Shown here piece by piece: positions 53,587-64,000 of a stretch of 64,000 nt of DNA; the first letter of the stretch is position 1; each line of letters begins with the position of its first letter. The translations under genes and the position numbers were made by a program. Source of the stretch: Scatophagus argus. Its lineage: Eukaryota > Chordata > Actinopteri > Scatophagidae. The DNA is taken from the NCBI RefSeq assembly GCF_020382885.2, contig NC_058515.1, forward strand, positions 11,081,223 to 11,145,222, in the 5' to 3' direction. The notes beneath the pieces are model-generated. The model saw only the letters and a program-made list of their open reading frames with translations. It was not told the origin of the DNA and made no database searches.

Positions 53587-54595
53587 AAGAGTTAGTATTG
53601 TTAAATGGCTGCAGTCAGTCTTAAATGGATCCTGACAAGGGAATGTATTTTTTTAATAGAATGACATTTGTTTTCTAGAGTTATTCATTCTAACTCCTGT
53701 TTACCTTTTGTATTAGGCACATAGATCCAGTTTGTATTGTAGTTACATTGTAGTAACATTACGAGAGATTTGTGAATGTAGTATTTTAGCTATGTATTTT
53801 TGTATTTCAAAGACCACAGTGAGGCCTTATCGTACACACTTCATAGCATTTTCACAATGAGAATTAACTGTTACGCTTTTGTTTTTTGCTGATATCTAAT
53901 TCAGCACATTCTGTATAAGCTGATTTGAATAAGAGGACAGTCCAGAATTTTACAAGATGAACTCCATACCAAAACAGGCCAAATTAGCGACGGCCAATGT
54001 GTGTAAATATGAACTGCGGTTGCATTATATGTGGGGTTTTGTTTTATTTTTACTTTCTTTTTTCCTATTTGTAATGCCATGCTGCTGAAAGCATGTTTCT
54101 GATGTGCTGAGTTGCACTGTGAGTTGCACTGTGTCCTGTGCTGCCGAAACATCAACTTAAAAACATGTTAGCAATGATGATAACCATGACGATGTTGATA
54201 ATAATAATGATGACGATGATTGTGTTGGATTATCAGTACTTTTGTGAGCAGTCCTTGTACTTCTAGCCGTAAACTTTGCTAGCAGCTAATTACCTTATGA
54301 TGATTGTAAATGGTCTTTCTTGTTGCTGATGCTGTCGACAACAAGGATGATCCCTGTCGGTTATAAATCCCCCTCCTCTGTCTTTCTTTCCCCCCCTACC
54401 CTCCTCTTTGCTCTGCTCTCCTCTCTCAAAGCACTTGAGAGTTTTCTGCTCCTGCAGAAATAATCTACACTCACTACATTCCTGCTTCGCCCATTTTAGT
54501 ATTTGTATGCTTTGCTCGATCCTTCGTAAACCTTTTTTTGTAGCAATGACAAAATATGTTCCATGCTTCCTACATGATGTATAAAAGATAATTAA
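53587..54595 (+). other. sall2 3' UTR
   Basis: AT-rich sequence after the sall2 stop, with a GAT/AAT-rich low-complexity tract at about 54170-54222. An ATTAAA variant poly(A) signal at about 54589-54594, followed by a GT-rich element (GTTTGTTGGTTGTCTGTGTG), is a good candidate for its end. Confidence 0.5.
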
Positions 54596-57240
54596 ACAAT
54601 GGCGATGCGAAGAGGAGTCCTGTTTGTTGGTTGTCTGTGTGGGGTATTTTTTTTCTTCTGGTGTTGTTTGACTGGGTTCAGTTTGAGCTGTTCTGTGAAT
54701 TCACTTATCTGTTTAAGTATTCTGTTTGCATGACTCTTATTCTGTGCACGCCTGCATGTACACTGTTGGTCAGTTTTCGCTTGTTTGTTCCAGCTCTCTG
54801 TGTGTCTGAATCGGGAGGTCCTTTGTCTGGGCTAGCTGTCTCCTCATTCTGCCTTTTTTTGCCCTCACAGTCTTTTAATATGTTTCAGTTCCCCAGTACT
54901 GTGTGTGTGTGTGTGTGTGTGTGTATGTAAGTGTGAAAAGGATAATCAGAGCCTGTATGAGTGTGATTGAGGGTGCAGCTGTAGAGGCCACCACCTCCCT
55001 CCCTCCCTCTCCCTCCCCTCTTTCTGTGTCATACGCTCTTTCATACGCACTCTCTTTCATTTTCTCTTTCATTTCTCTCCCTCACCCTTTCTGCTCACTC
55101 CCCTCGCCCCCTGTACCCCGTCACCCCTACGCTCCCCCTCCTCCCTTCCCACCCCGTGTAATGAGCTGACACACAGGAAGCTCTAATCCTTGCACAATGC
55201 CACCCCTCTTCCCCCCAGAGTGACTGGGAGCGGGACAGGGGGCAACAGGGACCAACCTGGCCCAGCTGTCCCCAAAATGGCCGCCTTTAATCCCTCCAGT
55301 TTTTAGCCTACAGTGCCTCCCGAAACCATGACAGCCGGTTACCAATGAAAAGAATGCTCAGGGCAGCGAGCGGGACAAAAGGAGTGAAAGGAGCCATGTG
55401 TGAGAAGTTTGTCCACATGCATTTGTGGGGGCGACAAGAGACGTGTCTCAATCAAAAAAAGAAAGAATGATAGGAAAAAAAAGAAGTCATTTTAAAGAGT
55501 TTTCAGTTTAAAAAAGACACCCAGTGGATATGAAAATCCACAGGTGTAACAGTGATGGCTGCAGGCTTTATTCACATGTAACACATCACTCACTCACCAG
55601 TGAGCATTGATCAACCCCATGTAGACACAATGCAGTTTTTGGTGGTGTTAAAGGCCATGTGATGTGTATATTTGGCTTGCGACTGAAGAAGAATCAACAT
55701 GCATTTGGGAGACAAAGAAGATGTTTATTCACACCCCCCATTAATTAAGGTGATTTGGGTAATTATAGTTGTTATTTAACTACAAAGTGACTCCATCCAG
55801 AGAGCATAGATAAACAAGTGTTCTTTTTAGACTTATTATATTTTTTATAAAGCAAAACAGAGATTCAGCAAAACCAGCAGACAAATTAACTTCTAATAAA
55901 TGCTTTCTAACATATTATACTTTAGATGTATACGGGAATAAGTATTATCATTAGTGTAGTGTTTGTCAACAAGTAAAAATCCCCCTAAATCCAAACAGGC
56001 AAACATTTGTGGAGGCTGGTGTATAAACAAATAATGAGTAAAACACCAAGGGGAGTTACATCTACAGCACTTTATAGTGTGCTATGAACCATCTCTTAAA
56101 TGTTTAAATACTAGACCTATATTTGCTTTTTTTCACAGGAGCTCCATTGTTTTTTTTTTTACTATTTTTTTTTTTTTTTTTTGCTTTTTTTGCTTTGTTT
56201 AAAATCAAAAAATATATTGAGTCTAGTAGTGGGACAACTCAGTTAGGAGAGTGTGTTTTGTGGATGAAATACATAATAAATGTTCAGAATATGTCAGAAT
56301 AAATTCCGTTTAAGACACGCCGTGATTCTACGTTCTTCGGTATTAATTTATTTTAATCCACAAGAGGGCGCTATGGGGTCATAGTTTGGTCGTCTGTCCG
56401 ACAAGTGAGTTTAGACAGTGTTTTCAGTGGTTTTTCTGCATGATTTGACGCTCATGATTATCATACCATAATAATTATAGACTACTGAACAAACAAATAT
56501 CTATACAAATATAATACATACATACAATATAATATATACAAATATCTCTTTCAAAATGCTTGCTATCATTTACAGTTTTTAGGTTCACTTTATGAACTTG
56601 TGAGGCACACTGTGTCAGTTACCCAGTACCGCACTTAAGTACAAGTATGAGGAACTTGTACTTAACTTGAGTATTTAAATTTTAAGTTATTAAAAACCAC
56701 AAACCCATGATGATTTTACAGAACATGATACACTGCTGTAGAACAAACTACCCAGCAGTATATAAAGTATTTAAAATACCAACTTTAAAGATCTGCAGTA
56801 GTAAAACGCAACACACACACGAATGCAACAAACGCTGACAGGGAACATTTTAATACATTTCAATGAGTACTTTTACTTAATACATTTTGCTGATTACATA
56901 CTTTCACTGAACAGAACCTTTACTTGCAGTGGAACATTTTCACAGTGTGATATTATTGCTCTTATTTAGTCTTAGCCTAAAGGATCTGAATACTGTGTAC
57001 CTAATAGTGTGTTAACCACTCGCAGCAATTTACTATCATAATATAACAGGATATAATATGCCAAAACTTTATCAAAGGACTACCGGTAATGTCTGTTTGA
57101 TGGGCGCGATAATCTAATTAAAACCTTGTAATGTCACAACGACACTCACTCAGAAGACACAATGCGAGGCAATTAAACCCCACCTCCCTCCTCCCTTCAT
57201 CTGCGTCGTTTTCCTGTTAGTGAAGCGTTAAAAACTGCAA
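54596..57240. other. Intergenic between sall2 and slc7a7
   Basis: No gene recognised. It contains a (GT)n tract (54901-54924), a C/T-rich stretch (about 54990-55160) and long T-runs (56148-56183). Open frames over the C/T tract are Ser/Pro/Leu low-complexity and are not called. Confidence 0.5.
54901..54924. repeat. (GT)n microsatellite
   Basis: Perfect GT run. Confidence 0.9.
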
Positions 57241-57459
57241 GTACATAGAAGCCATCGTCAGAGGAGGCAGAGCAGTCAAAACAAGCAGCGTGCGGTCGGA
57301 GGAGGGAAACCCACAAGCAGGCTGTTACACAGGGGACGATGAATGGGAGGTCGAGCTGAGATGGAAGAGGTGAACACTAGCTGAAAATTGCGCCTTGTTT
57401 CGGATCAATCTGGACACCCAGGAGGAGACAGAAGCGGAGCTGAAGCGCATCTGGAGAAG
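57241..57459 (+). promoter_or_regulatory. slc7a7: Candidate non-coding first exon of slc7a7
   Basis: A GC/purine-richer stretch ends in a strong donor GAGAAG|GTGAGA at 57459/57460. The main slc7a7 coding exon begins with an acceptor at 59985, so its 5' UTR must be spliced from an upstream exon. This is the best candidate in range. The left boundary is a guess. Confidence 0.4.
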
Positions 57460-57735
57460 GTGAGAAGCCCCCGAAAACAGCTGCTCTGCAAGACTCGTTC
57501 TGCACTGACATCATATGTAGGTGTACCGCATATAGATACAGTTTACAGTTTACACCACAGAGTGTATAGCCTCGTTTATTAAGCTTTAATGTCAGCACTG
57601 CGTGTAAAATCCTTGAAACAGAGTCAAGTGACAGCTTTAGGAAACTAATGAAGTGACCTAAAAAGGTGTTTTCTTCAGATAGGATTCAGAATGTAACCAG
57701 GTGATTCCCCCCTCTGTGAGTCATCCTGGCTCATT

Positions 57736-58718
57736 GTTGTTGAAGTGCTAGAAGCGAAGGCAACCAGATATCTTTAAGTTGTTGAAGATGTTTCACCTCT
57801 CATTGGAAAGACTTCTGCAGTTCTGAGATTGATGGGGAGTTGCAGGTATTTCACCTCTAGTGGGGGTTGTCACCTTGGGTGGTGAACACCACCCATGGGA
57901 GCACAAATTTGGAGTCATCAGGACTCTACACCACCAGGCGGATAGTGTTATTTCCAAGGAAGAGGGAAGAGAGACAGAGCACACACACATCAGGAAAGTG
58001 TTAAAAATGTGTGGCAATCTGAACTGGGCCTTTGTCAAATCGACTAGGAGACACAGAAAACAACACCAAACTTCAACCAGTGATGGACAGAATAGATGGA
58101 AAAAGCTGTTGTCGCCTGTGTGGCAGGGTTTGTCTGAGAAACTCAGAAGGATTTTCTCAAAGCATGACACTTCATACCCAGCAATGCACTCAGACAAAGA
58201 CTGGTCCATCCTAAAGACAACACGTGTACAGACAAACTAAACAACGTGGTATATGTTGTGAAGTGCAATGAGTGGTGCTTGGATCTTTACATGGACTCGA
58301 CTGTATATCACCATCTCAAGGATAAGGGACACAACTTTGAGGACTCAAACTCAAATTCTGGACAAAGAAGACCAATGGTTTGAGAGAGGTGTGAGAGGCC
58401 ATCCATGTCCAGATAGAACAACAGAGGCGGTGGCTTACAACACTAACTTTCAACCACCCATAGCACAGTCTTGAGATCCTGCACCAGATGGTTTAACCTC
58501 CATTCACACCATCCCTCATGTGACCCTAACGACTCACATGATGGCACAAAGTATCAGCGACCCTCAAGACTACCCCCTCAAAGGTGACAACCCCATTAGA
58601 GGTGAAATACCTGGACCTCCCCATCAATCTCAGAACTGAAGAAGCTCTTCAGATGAGAGGTGAAACGTCTTTGACAGTCTAGATATCTGGCTGCCTTCGC
58701 CTCTAGCACTTCAACAAC
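57736..58718 (+). mobile_element. Degenerate Penelope-like retroelement fragment with inverted terminal repeats
   Basis: Inverted repeats of about 140 bp (57736-57877 and about 58580-58718) face each other: the left begins GTTGTTGAAGTGCTAGAAGC and the right is its diverged reverse complement. Between them, plus-strand frames recall the end of a Penelope-like reverse transcriptase (HKFGVIRTLHHQAD, LSEKLRRIFSKH). A GIY-YIG-type endonuclease region follows (words HLKDKGHNFEDSN, WFERGVRGHP). It is a short, broken, 5'-truncated copy, about 1 kb against several kb for a whole element. It lies in the presumed first intron of slc7a7. The divergence between its two repeats suggests it is not recent. 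Confidence 0.75.
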
Positions 58719-59985
58719 TTTATACATGTAGTCATCGGCGCGTTCTGAATCCCCTTAAACAGGAACTAAATCATTCACTCTGTCCAAGATGTAACCTAAA
58801 GACAGTCATGAAGGACTGTACTTATCAGCAGCTTTTTTGGACCTTGCTCTCCTTCATTTAAGAGCCTCGCCTCTCACTGTTTGATCACATGCAGGAAGAC
58901 TCAGTCTACTATCTTTTCCCCTTTTCACGGTCACTTACTCATGAACCCACATGCTGCTCACTGATCTGCTGCTGCTGCCTCAAGGTATCTGAACTTTATT
59001 TCTCCTCACAAGCTTCTTCTTATTATATTCGTTTCTAATAGTGATTCTTAATCCTGGTGCATGTTGCTATATGGCTATCTTACTTTTTATGGTGATCTTT
59101 TCTCTGCCCCACCCTCTCTCTTGTATCTCCCGCACTGAGTTACTTACTTGGTGTCTTCTGTTCACTATCTTGGGATCAATTTTTTCTATCTATACACCTC
59201 ATTGTTCTTTGTATCTAACTCGTAGATTCAGAGGTACTTCTGTGTTTCTGAACTCCACTGTCATACAGTCTGAGCCACTGTTCTTGCATGTTTGATCAAT
59301 CTCTGCTCATTGAGAAATGCTTTCACAATCCCACAGTGACCATCTTAATGTCATATCACTGCCACACCAGCCTTGATGCAGCCCGACATTCCTAACTTGA
59401 TCAACGGTTCGTTAAATTGAAGGAAGTTCATTTTTCTAACATTAGAATGCGGCAGGTTTCAGCATATCCATGCCCAGTGACATTAACTCACTGAAGGTGA
59501 ATGAAACACGCTTCCCAGCATGTGTCTGCCTCACCATTAAACTCATGTCGAGGATGATGAACTTTGGAAAACATGTGACCGGCCGCGGCGCTGACACCTG
59601 CCGTGTATGTAGGTGGGTCGGTTTGTCTCGGCCTCTAATTCTTCCTCAGGTAGACGAATGGTTACTAACGGTGAGCCAGTGTTTTCAGGCATGCGGCGTG
59701 TTTGCTCCTCTCCCCCTCTCTCTGTCAATACACTCAACCTTAAAAGGCCGTTTGCTTTTGTGGCTTAATGGCTCTCCAATCCAGAAAACCACCCTCAAAT
59801 CCAACAATGTGTACTCTAGTGAGGTACTTTGTTATTTTCTTTTGCATGTTTGTTCCCACATTAGTACCTGCCGCATATATATATATATATATACTATGTT
59901 TCTGTTGTTCTGTAGCGTTTCCTGTATGCACGCCTTGACCACATCGACAGCATCACTGATATGACCTTGCGTGTCTCCTTCACAG
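58719..59985. other. Presumed slc7a7 5' UTR intron
   Basis: No gene recognised. It holds an (AT)n tract at 59874-59893. A 164-codon plus-strand open frame over 59470-59964 has no known domain, runs through the AT repeat and ends just before the acceptor of the coding exon, so it is not called. Confidence 0.4.
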
Positions 59986-60009
59986 ATGGCAGGAGATGAC
60001 CACAGATAA
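59986..60009 (+). other. Upstream open reading frame in slc7a7 5' UTR
   Basis: The exon starting after the acceptor CTCCTTCACAG opens directly with ATG and reads MAGDDHR then TAA, seven codons, 120 nt before the real start. The context is a G at +4. If the exon begins here in the mature mRNA, this uORF could lower translation of slc7a7. Position and frame are seen; effect is inference. Confidence 0.55.
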
Positions 60010-60129
60010 CTGGGGGAAAGGTTTAGGTCTTCAGTCTCACATCGAGGCCGAAAAAACTCACTGACATATTGTTCAGACAACGGTTTTTAATTTTACTAAT
60101 TAATAAATAAACCACTAAAAACACAGACA

Positions 60130-63100
60130 ATGGCATCCTACAGCCCTGCCTCAACACAAGAGACGCCTAATGGTAGCGCCCCATCTGTGAAGTCTGGAGA
60201 CTCAGAGGAGTCCATGAAGCTGAAGAAGGAGATCTCCCTTGTGAACGGGGTCTGCCTGATCGTGGGGAACATGATCGGCTCGGGGATCTTTGTCTCGCCG
60301 AAGGGTGTCCTCATGCACAGTGCCTCCTATGGCCTCTCTCTGGTGGTGTGGACCATCGGAGGGATTTTCTCCGTGTTTGGGGCCCTGTGCTACGCCGAGC
60401 TGGGGACCACCATCACCAAGTCGGGGGCTTCCTACGCTTACATCCTCGAGGCCTTTGGGGGTTTCCTGGCTTTCATTCGACTGTGGACGTCGCTGCTAAT
60501 CATCGAGCCAACCAGCCAGGCCGTCATAGCCATCACGTTCTCCAACTACATGATGCAGCCCATCTTCCCCACCTGTATAGCTCCGTACCTGGCTAACAGG
60601 CTGCTGGCTGCTGCTTGTATATGTAAGTACACATCTGGAGTGTGTGACATTCTCTGTGTGTATGACACAGATAGACAGAAAGACGAGTCAGTGCACATGT
60701 AAGTGGTACTGAGAGTCTTTCATAGCCACAGTGGGTTTTCCACCCCGACAGATCATGTGAGTTTTAAAGACAAGAGAAGTGAAAATGGTGACACCACTGC
60801 AGCCGTCAGCAGGTCTGCAGCTGAAAGAGTCACTGACTTCTGACCAAAGAGGAACTGAGCCAAACATAAAATTTGTTATTCATCAATTAGGTAGAGTAAG
60901 GGCGAGTAATGCTTTACTAAAGCTCGGAGCAGATCAGATTTAGAAATCCTTGCACGTGAGGACTTGAGTCAGCGACAGCAAGAAACTGGAAGTGTAGGGA
61001 TAAAATTTCTGTATGGATGAAGTCCAGATTGCCAAGGTAACTAGAACGCAATGGTACTGAGAAAGAGCAAAGCTGACAAACTTAATTAATCAAACTAACA
61101 AGATGGCTGCAAGAAAATCACAAAACTGCTCACCAGGGCAACCAAGCAGATCTTTAGAAGTGAAGAAATACCAACACTAAGGCAACCGAACAAGAAGCCA
61201 AAGACAGAGATCTTGTTAGGGTAATATCTTTGAGACTACCACTGACGTTCAAGATAAAAAAAAAAAAGCACCATATTGTGCTCGTTTACAACAATATATT
61301 ACTCATTTACCCACCCACCGACCTGAAAAGCGTACATGTATGAACACACACTTGTGGCTTGCACCGATAAGCTCAGAGGAGGACGAAGAGTTCTGATAGC
61401 TGTGAGGTAAAGTCCTCCCTGCAGAGAGACTCTGACCTAAGAGGCTCCTGAGAGCTCAGCACAGTGCAGTGAAGCTTAAAACCAAACAAAACACACTTCC
61501 TGTTCACGAAGGACTTTGATTTAAACTTTTATTGTCTGGAGACTGCTTGGAAATGATGATATCAGACCTGATTTTGTAGTCCCCCTTTGTATCCCTGTTT
61601 TAACTGAGATTAGAATAAGCTTTTGGTAATACCACTATTGTTCATTTTTTCATCTTATTTTTCATAGCTGTTGGCAGAACTTATCATGAAAATGAGAAAT
61701 TAGTTTTAACAGGAGTTGGTCCAAATCTACAGAAGCCCATTTATACCAAGAAAATTAAAAGTTCAATGGAAAGTAAGAAACAAAGATGTTTGTTTCCTAC
61801 TAGAAACTAAATGGACAGTATTTTTTTTTTATTTTTATCAAACAAAACACACCCATGTTTTTCTTTTCTTGATAAAAACGTGCTTGAACCTGTCTCATAT
61901 GCTGACCCACTTTCTCCCCATGTGACAGGCACAGGCCACCACTCAGATCTCTAAAATATCAGAATTTTCAGTTGAATTATGAAGTGGTAAAGTCAGTGAA
62001 AATTTTTCTTCCCGTGTTTCCGAGTGACAAAACCTTTAACTTTTACAAGAAGTACACAAAATCTGAATTTCTGTCCATCAGCAGTGGGAAAACAAAACTA
62101 TTACACAGAGTTAAGAAGGACCTAAATCTTCGCCTTTGTTCCTCGGCTCAATAACATGTAAACTGAATGCTTTTTAGCATCCCACCTGCACGTGAGTTCA
62201 CAGTTTTGAATATCTCCGTTTCGCTTCACATCTGGACCATATTTGACCCGTCAGCCAGCTTCCCAAACCTGATCTCACGCCTCCCACCCTTCTAACCTTC
62301 CACTGTCAACACACCACACCTCCACCTCTTGTGTGGCCGCGTTTCCTCCTCCATCGCTCAGTGCCGGGGGTGTCGTGGCTTGTTGTGTTTGACCCGGCTT
62401 CCTGTTGTGCAATGGACCTGTTATGATCCTTTGTCCGTCAATACATTGGAAGATGATAGTCTTATTATTTGTCCACTCACTGGTCTTCTTGGTCAACGTG
62501 GAGCAGAGGGCAGTGATGTAATCCTGTTTTGGCGTCTTTAAACCTCTGAGTGATGTGGAGGTCAGTGTGGAGAGATAAGCGTAGTGCGTGTGAGCAGGAA
62601 CGCTTTGATGAACTTCATGCTAATGAAGATAAAACCTGCCCACTCAGCTGCTTTGCAGGTGAGTTTGTTTAATCAGTGCTAACAAGACTTGTAGAGTCAG
62701 GAGGAAGATGTAGTGCTGCTGCTGCTGCTCACCAACTGGATCATTCATAATGAGCAGACATCCGGTGCCTTACTGTCTCCATTTTTATAAAGATGGTGGG
62801 ATCATGTGCTGATAAGAGGCCAGAGTAAGATAAGCCACAGAAGCACAAAAACAAGAACAAGGCCTGCAATGCTGCGCAAGTTCAGGGAAAGAAGTGCTAG
62901 CCATTCAGGATATGGGTCACAGATCGCCAACCTGGAGCAGAAATTTACAAGATCCTCAGCTCAGAGGTGGTTTCATAGCACTCATATGGCTTTTATGGTG
63001 GCACCTGCCCGCACTTGTGTGAGCGTGCGTGAGGTTGTATGTGCTGCACTCAGCTGTTTCCTCATCTGACAAACAACAGGCCAGTCTGCTTGAGTCAGCA

Positions 63101-64000
63101 GCAGTGTTTCCTTAAACCAGCCGATCCCTCACATGGAAACATGCTGGCTCACACTCACAGTTCACAGATTAAATGTCAAATGTTAAAGAGTTTGTCTCTG
63201 TGTGTACACCTATGAATAACAATAATGAATACACGTTTAAGACTGTGCTTTGGTTGCCCCTCCTTCAGGTTTGCTGACCTTTGTGAACTGTGCCTATGTG
63301 AAATGGGGCACCAGGGTCCAGGACTTCTTCACCTACGCCAAAGTCATCGCTCTCATCGCTGTCATCATCACTGGCCTGGTGAAGATCGGACAAGGTGCTG
63401 AAGCCATCACCAGCTCCTCTCTCTTTCATCTTAAAATGCTGAGCTTAACCTAATGATTATTAAATAAACGTGTTGGCGTTATCCAGGTCAGACGCAGAAC
63501 TTCGAGGGCCTGTTCGATGGCTCCTCTCGGGATCCAGGAGACCTTGCACTGGCTCTGTACTCAGCTCTGTTCTCCTACTCTGGATGGGACACCCTCAACT
63601 TTGTCACAGAGGAGATCAAGAACCCAGAGAGGTGAGGAGATCAGAGTTTGTATGACGGTGTGATGGTGGCAGCTGCCTCTCTTCTTGGTCCAGTGCATTA
63701 AAATAAGGTGAAATACTGTAGCTGAACTGTGAGTGTTTAGGAAGGTTTTACTCACACCACGCGATGCAAGCAAAAACATTTCAATCCTAACTGTTGATCT
63801 GACCGTTTTCTCTCAATCCCAAATGAATCCGTGAGAATGCTGAAAAATGGCAAAAAAAAAAAAAAGTTCAGTAAAGATTAGTTCAGTGCTTTTCATTTTG
63901 TGCTCTAAAAAAATAGTTGGATGCCAATATGAACACTGAAGTTGCACTCTTTGATCAACATCTCAAGCTTCTGTTTTGTCTGCTGTAGTGACTTTACAGG
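60130..64000 (+). CDS. slc7a7: Y+L amino acid transporter 1 (light subunit y+LAT1), 5' part
   Basis: Partial: exons 60130-60622, 63269-63394 and 63487-63631, and a fourth beginning at the last base (acceptor TTTACAG at 63993-63999), giving 255 residues so far of about 510. y+LAT1 pairs with SLC3A2 at the basolateral membrane and swaps cationic for neutral amino acids plus sodium. The variable N-terminus leads into [20 protein letters not shown], whose GSGIF motif in TM1 is the APC-superfamily substrate site. [20 protein letters not shown] and [20 protein letters not shown] follow. C149 in FPTCIAPY fits the cysteine that disulfide-links to 4F2hc. [20 protein letters not shown] is TM6. It resembles SLC7A7 more than SLC7A6/8 from recalled sequences. 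The stop lies outside the window. Confidence 0.92.
60623..63268. other. slc7a7 intron 1 (coding)
   Basis: 2.65 kb between the first two coding exons. No other gene or clear repeat recognised. Short frames (for example 61716-61925 and 62806-63069) show no domains. Confidence 0.5.

Noticed and set aside
54903-55169. Ser/Pro/Leu-rich plus-strand frame after sall2
   Set aside because: Driven by a GT microsatellite and a CCCTCT-rich tract; low complexity.
59470-59964. 164-codon plus-strand frame before slc7a7
   Set aside because: Passes through an AT repeat, has no domain, and lies in the presumed 5' UTR intron.

Overview
This is a vertebrate nuclear locus, almost certainly from a ray-finned (teleost) fish. 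Genes are split into short exons with GT-AG (rarely GC-AG) junctions, introns are compact, and the proteins rebuilt by joining exons are full-length relatives of known vertebrate families. The repeats (a tRNA-derived SINE, LINE 3' tails, a Penelope-like fragment with inverted terminal repeats) also look teleost. There are no bacterial operons, CRISPR arrays or rRNA genes, and I recognised no functional tRNA gene.

Layout, left to right. A claudin-15 type gene, fis1, cda and a tmem272-like gene all lie on the minus strand (0.4-14.3 kb). tm4sf5 follows on the plus strand (16.4-21.1 kb). A gene-poor stretch of about 6.6 kb comes next, then a small two-coding-exon gene of unknown function whose probable first exon lies 4 kb upstream (27.7-32.5 kb). 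mettl3 (minus) and ttc5 (plus) are head to head with 574 bp between their start codons. ttc5 and ccnb1ip1 (minus) are tail to tail. ccnb1ip1 and sall2 (plus) are again divergent. After about 6.5 kb of mostly non-coding DNA, which holds a broken Penelope-like element, slc7a7 starts on the plus strand and runs off the right edge; its fourth coding exon appears to begin at the very last base.

Exon coordinates were read by eye from splice signals, reading-frame continuity and remembered human or fish protein sequences. For the complete genes every exon phase closes and total CDS lengths are multiples of three: claudin 222 aa, FIS1 154, CDA 135, TMEM272-like 190, TM4SF5 201, small unknown 85, METTL3 585, TTC5 443, CCNB1IP1 262, SALL2 1207. 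slc7a7 is partial.

The genes do not form one pathway. They cover paracellular ion transport (claudin), mitochondrial and peroxisomal fission (fis1), pyrimidine salvage (cda), membrane scaffolding (tm4sf5, tmem272-like), m6A mRNA methylation (mettl3), tubulin mRNA autoregulation and p53/p300 co-activation (ttc5), meiotic crossover control (ccnb1ip1), developmental transcription (sall2) and cationic amino-acid exchange (slc7a7). mettl3, ttc5, ccnb1ip1, sall2 and slc7a7 all have human counterparts on 14q11.2, and claudin-15/fis1 are neighbours on human 7q22, so the window joins ancient conserved blocks. I found no convincing undescribed biological system. The most unusual items are the small unknown gene, the adjacent 7-nt coding first exons with GC donors, and the reduced zinc-finger set of sall2.
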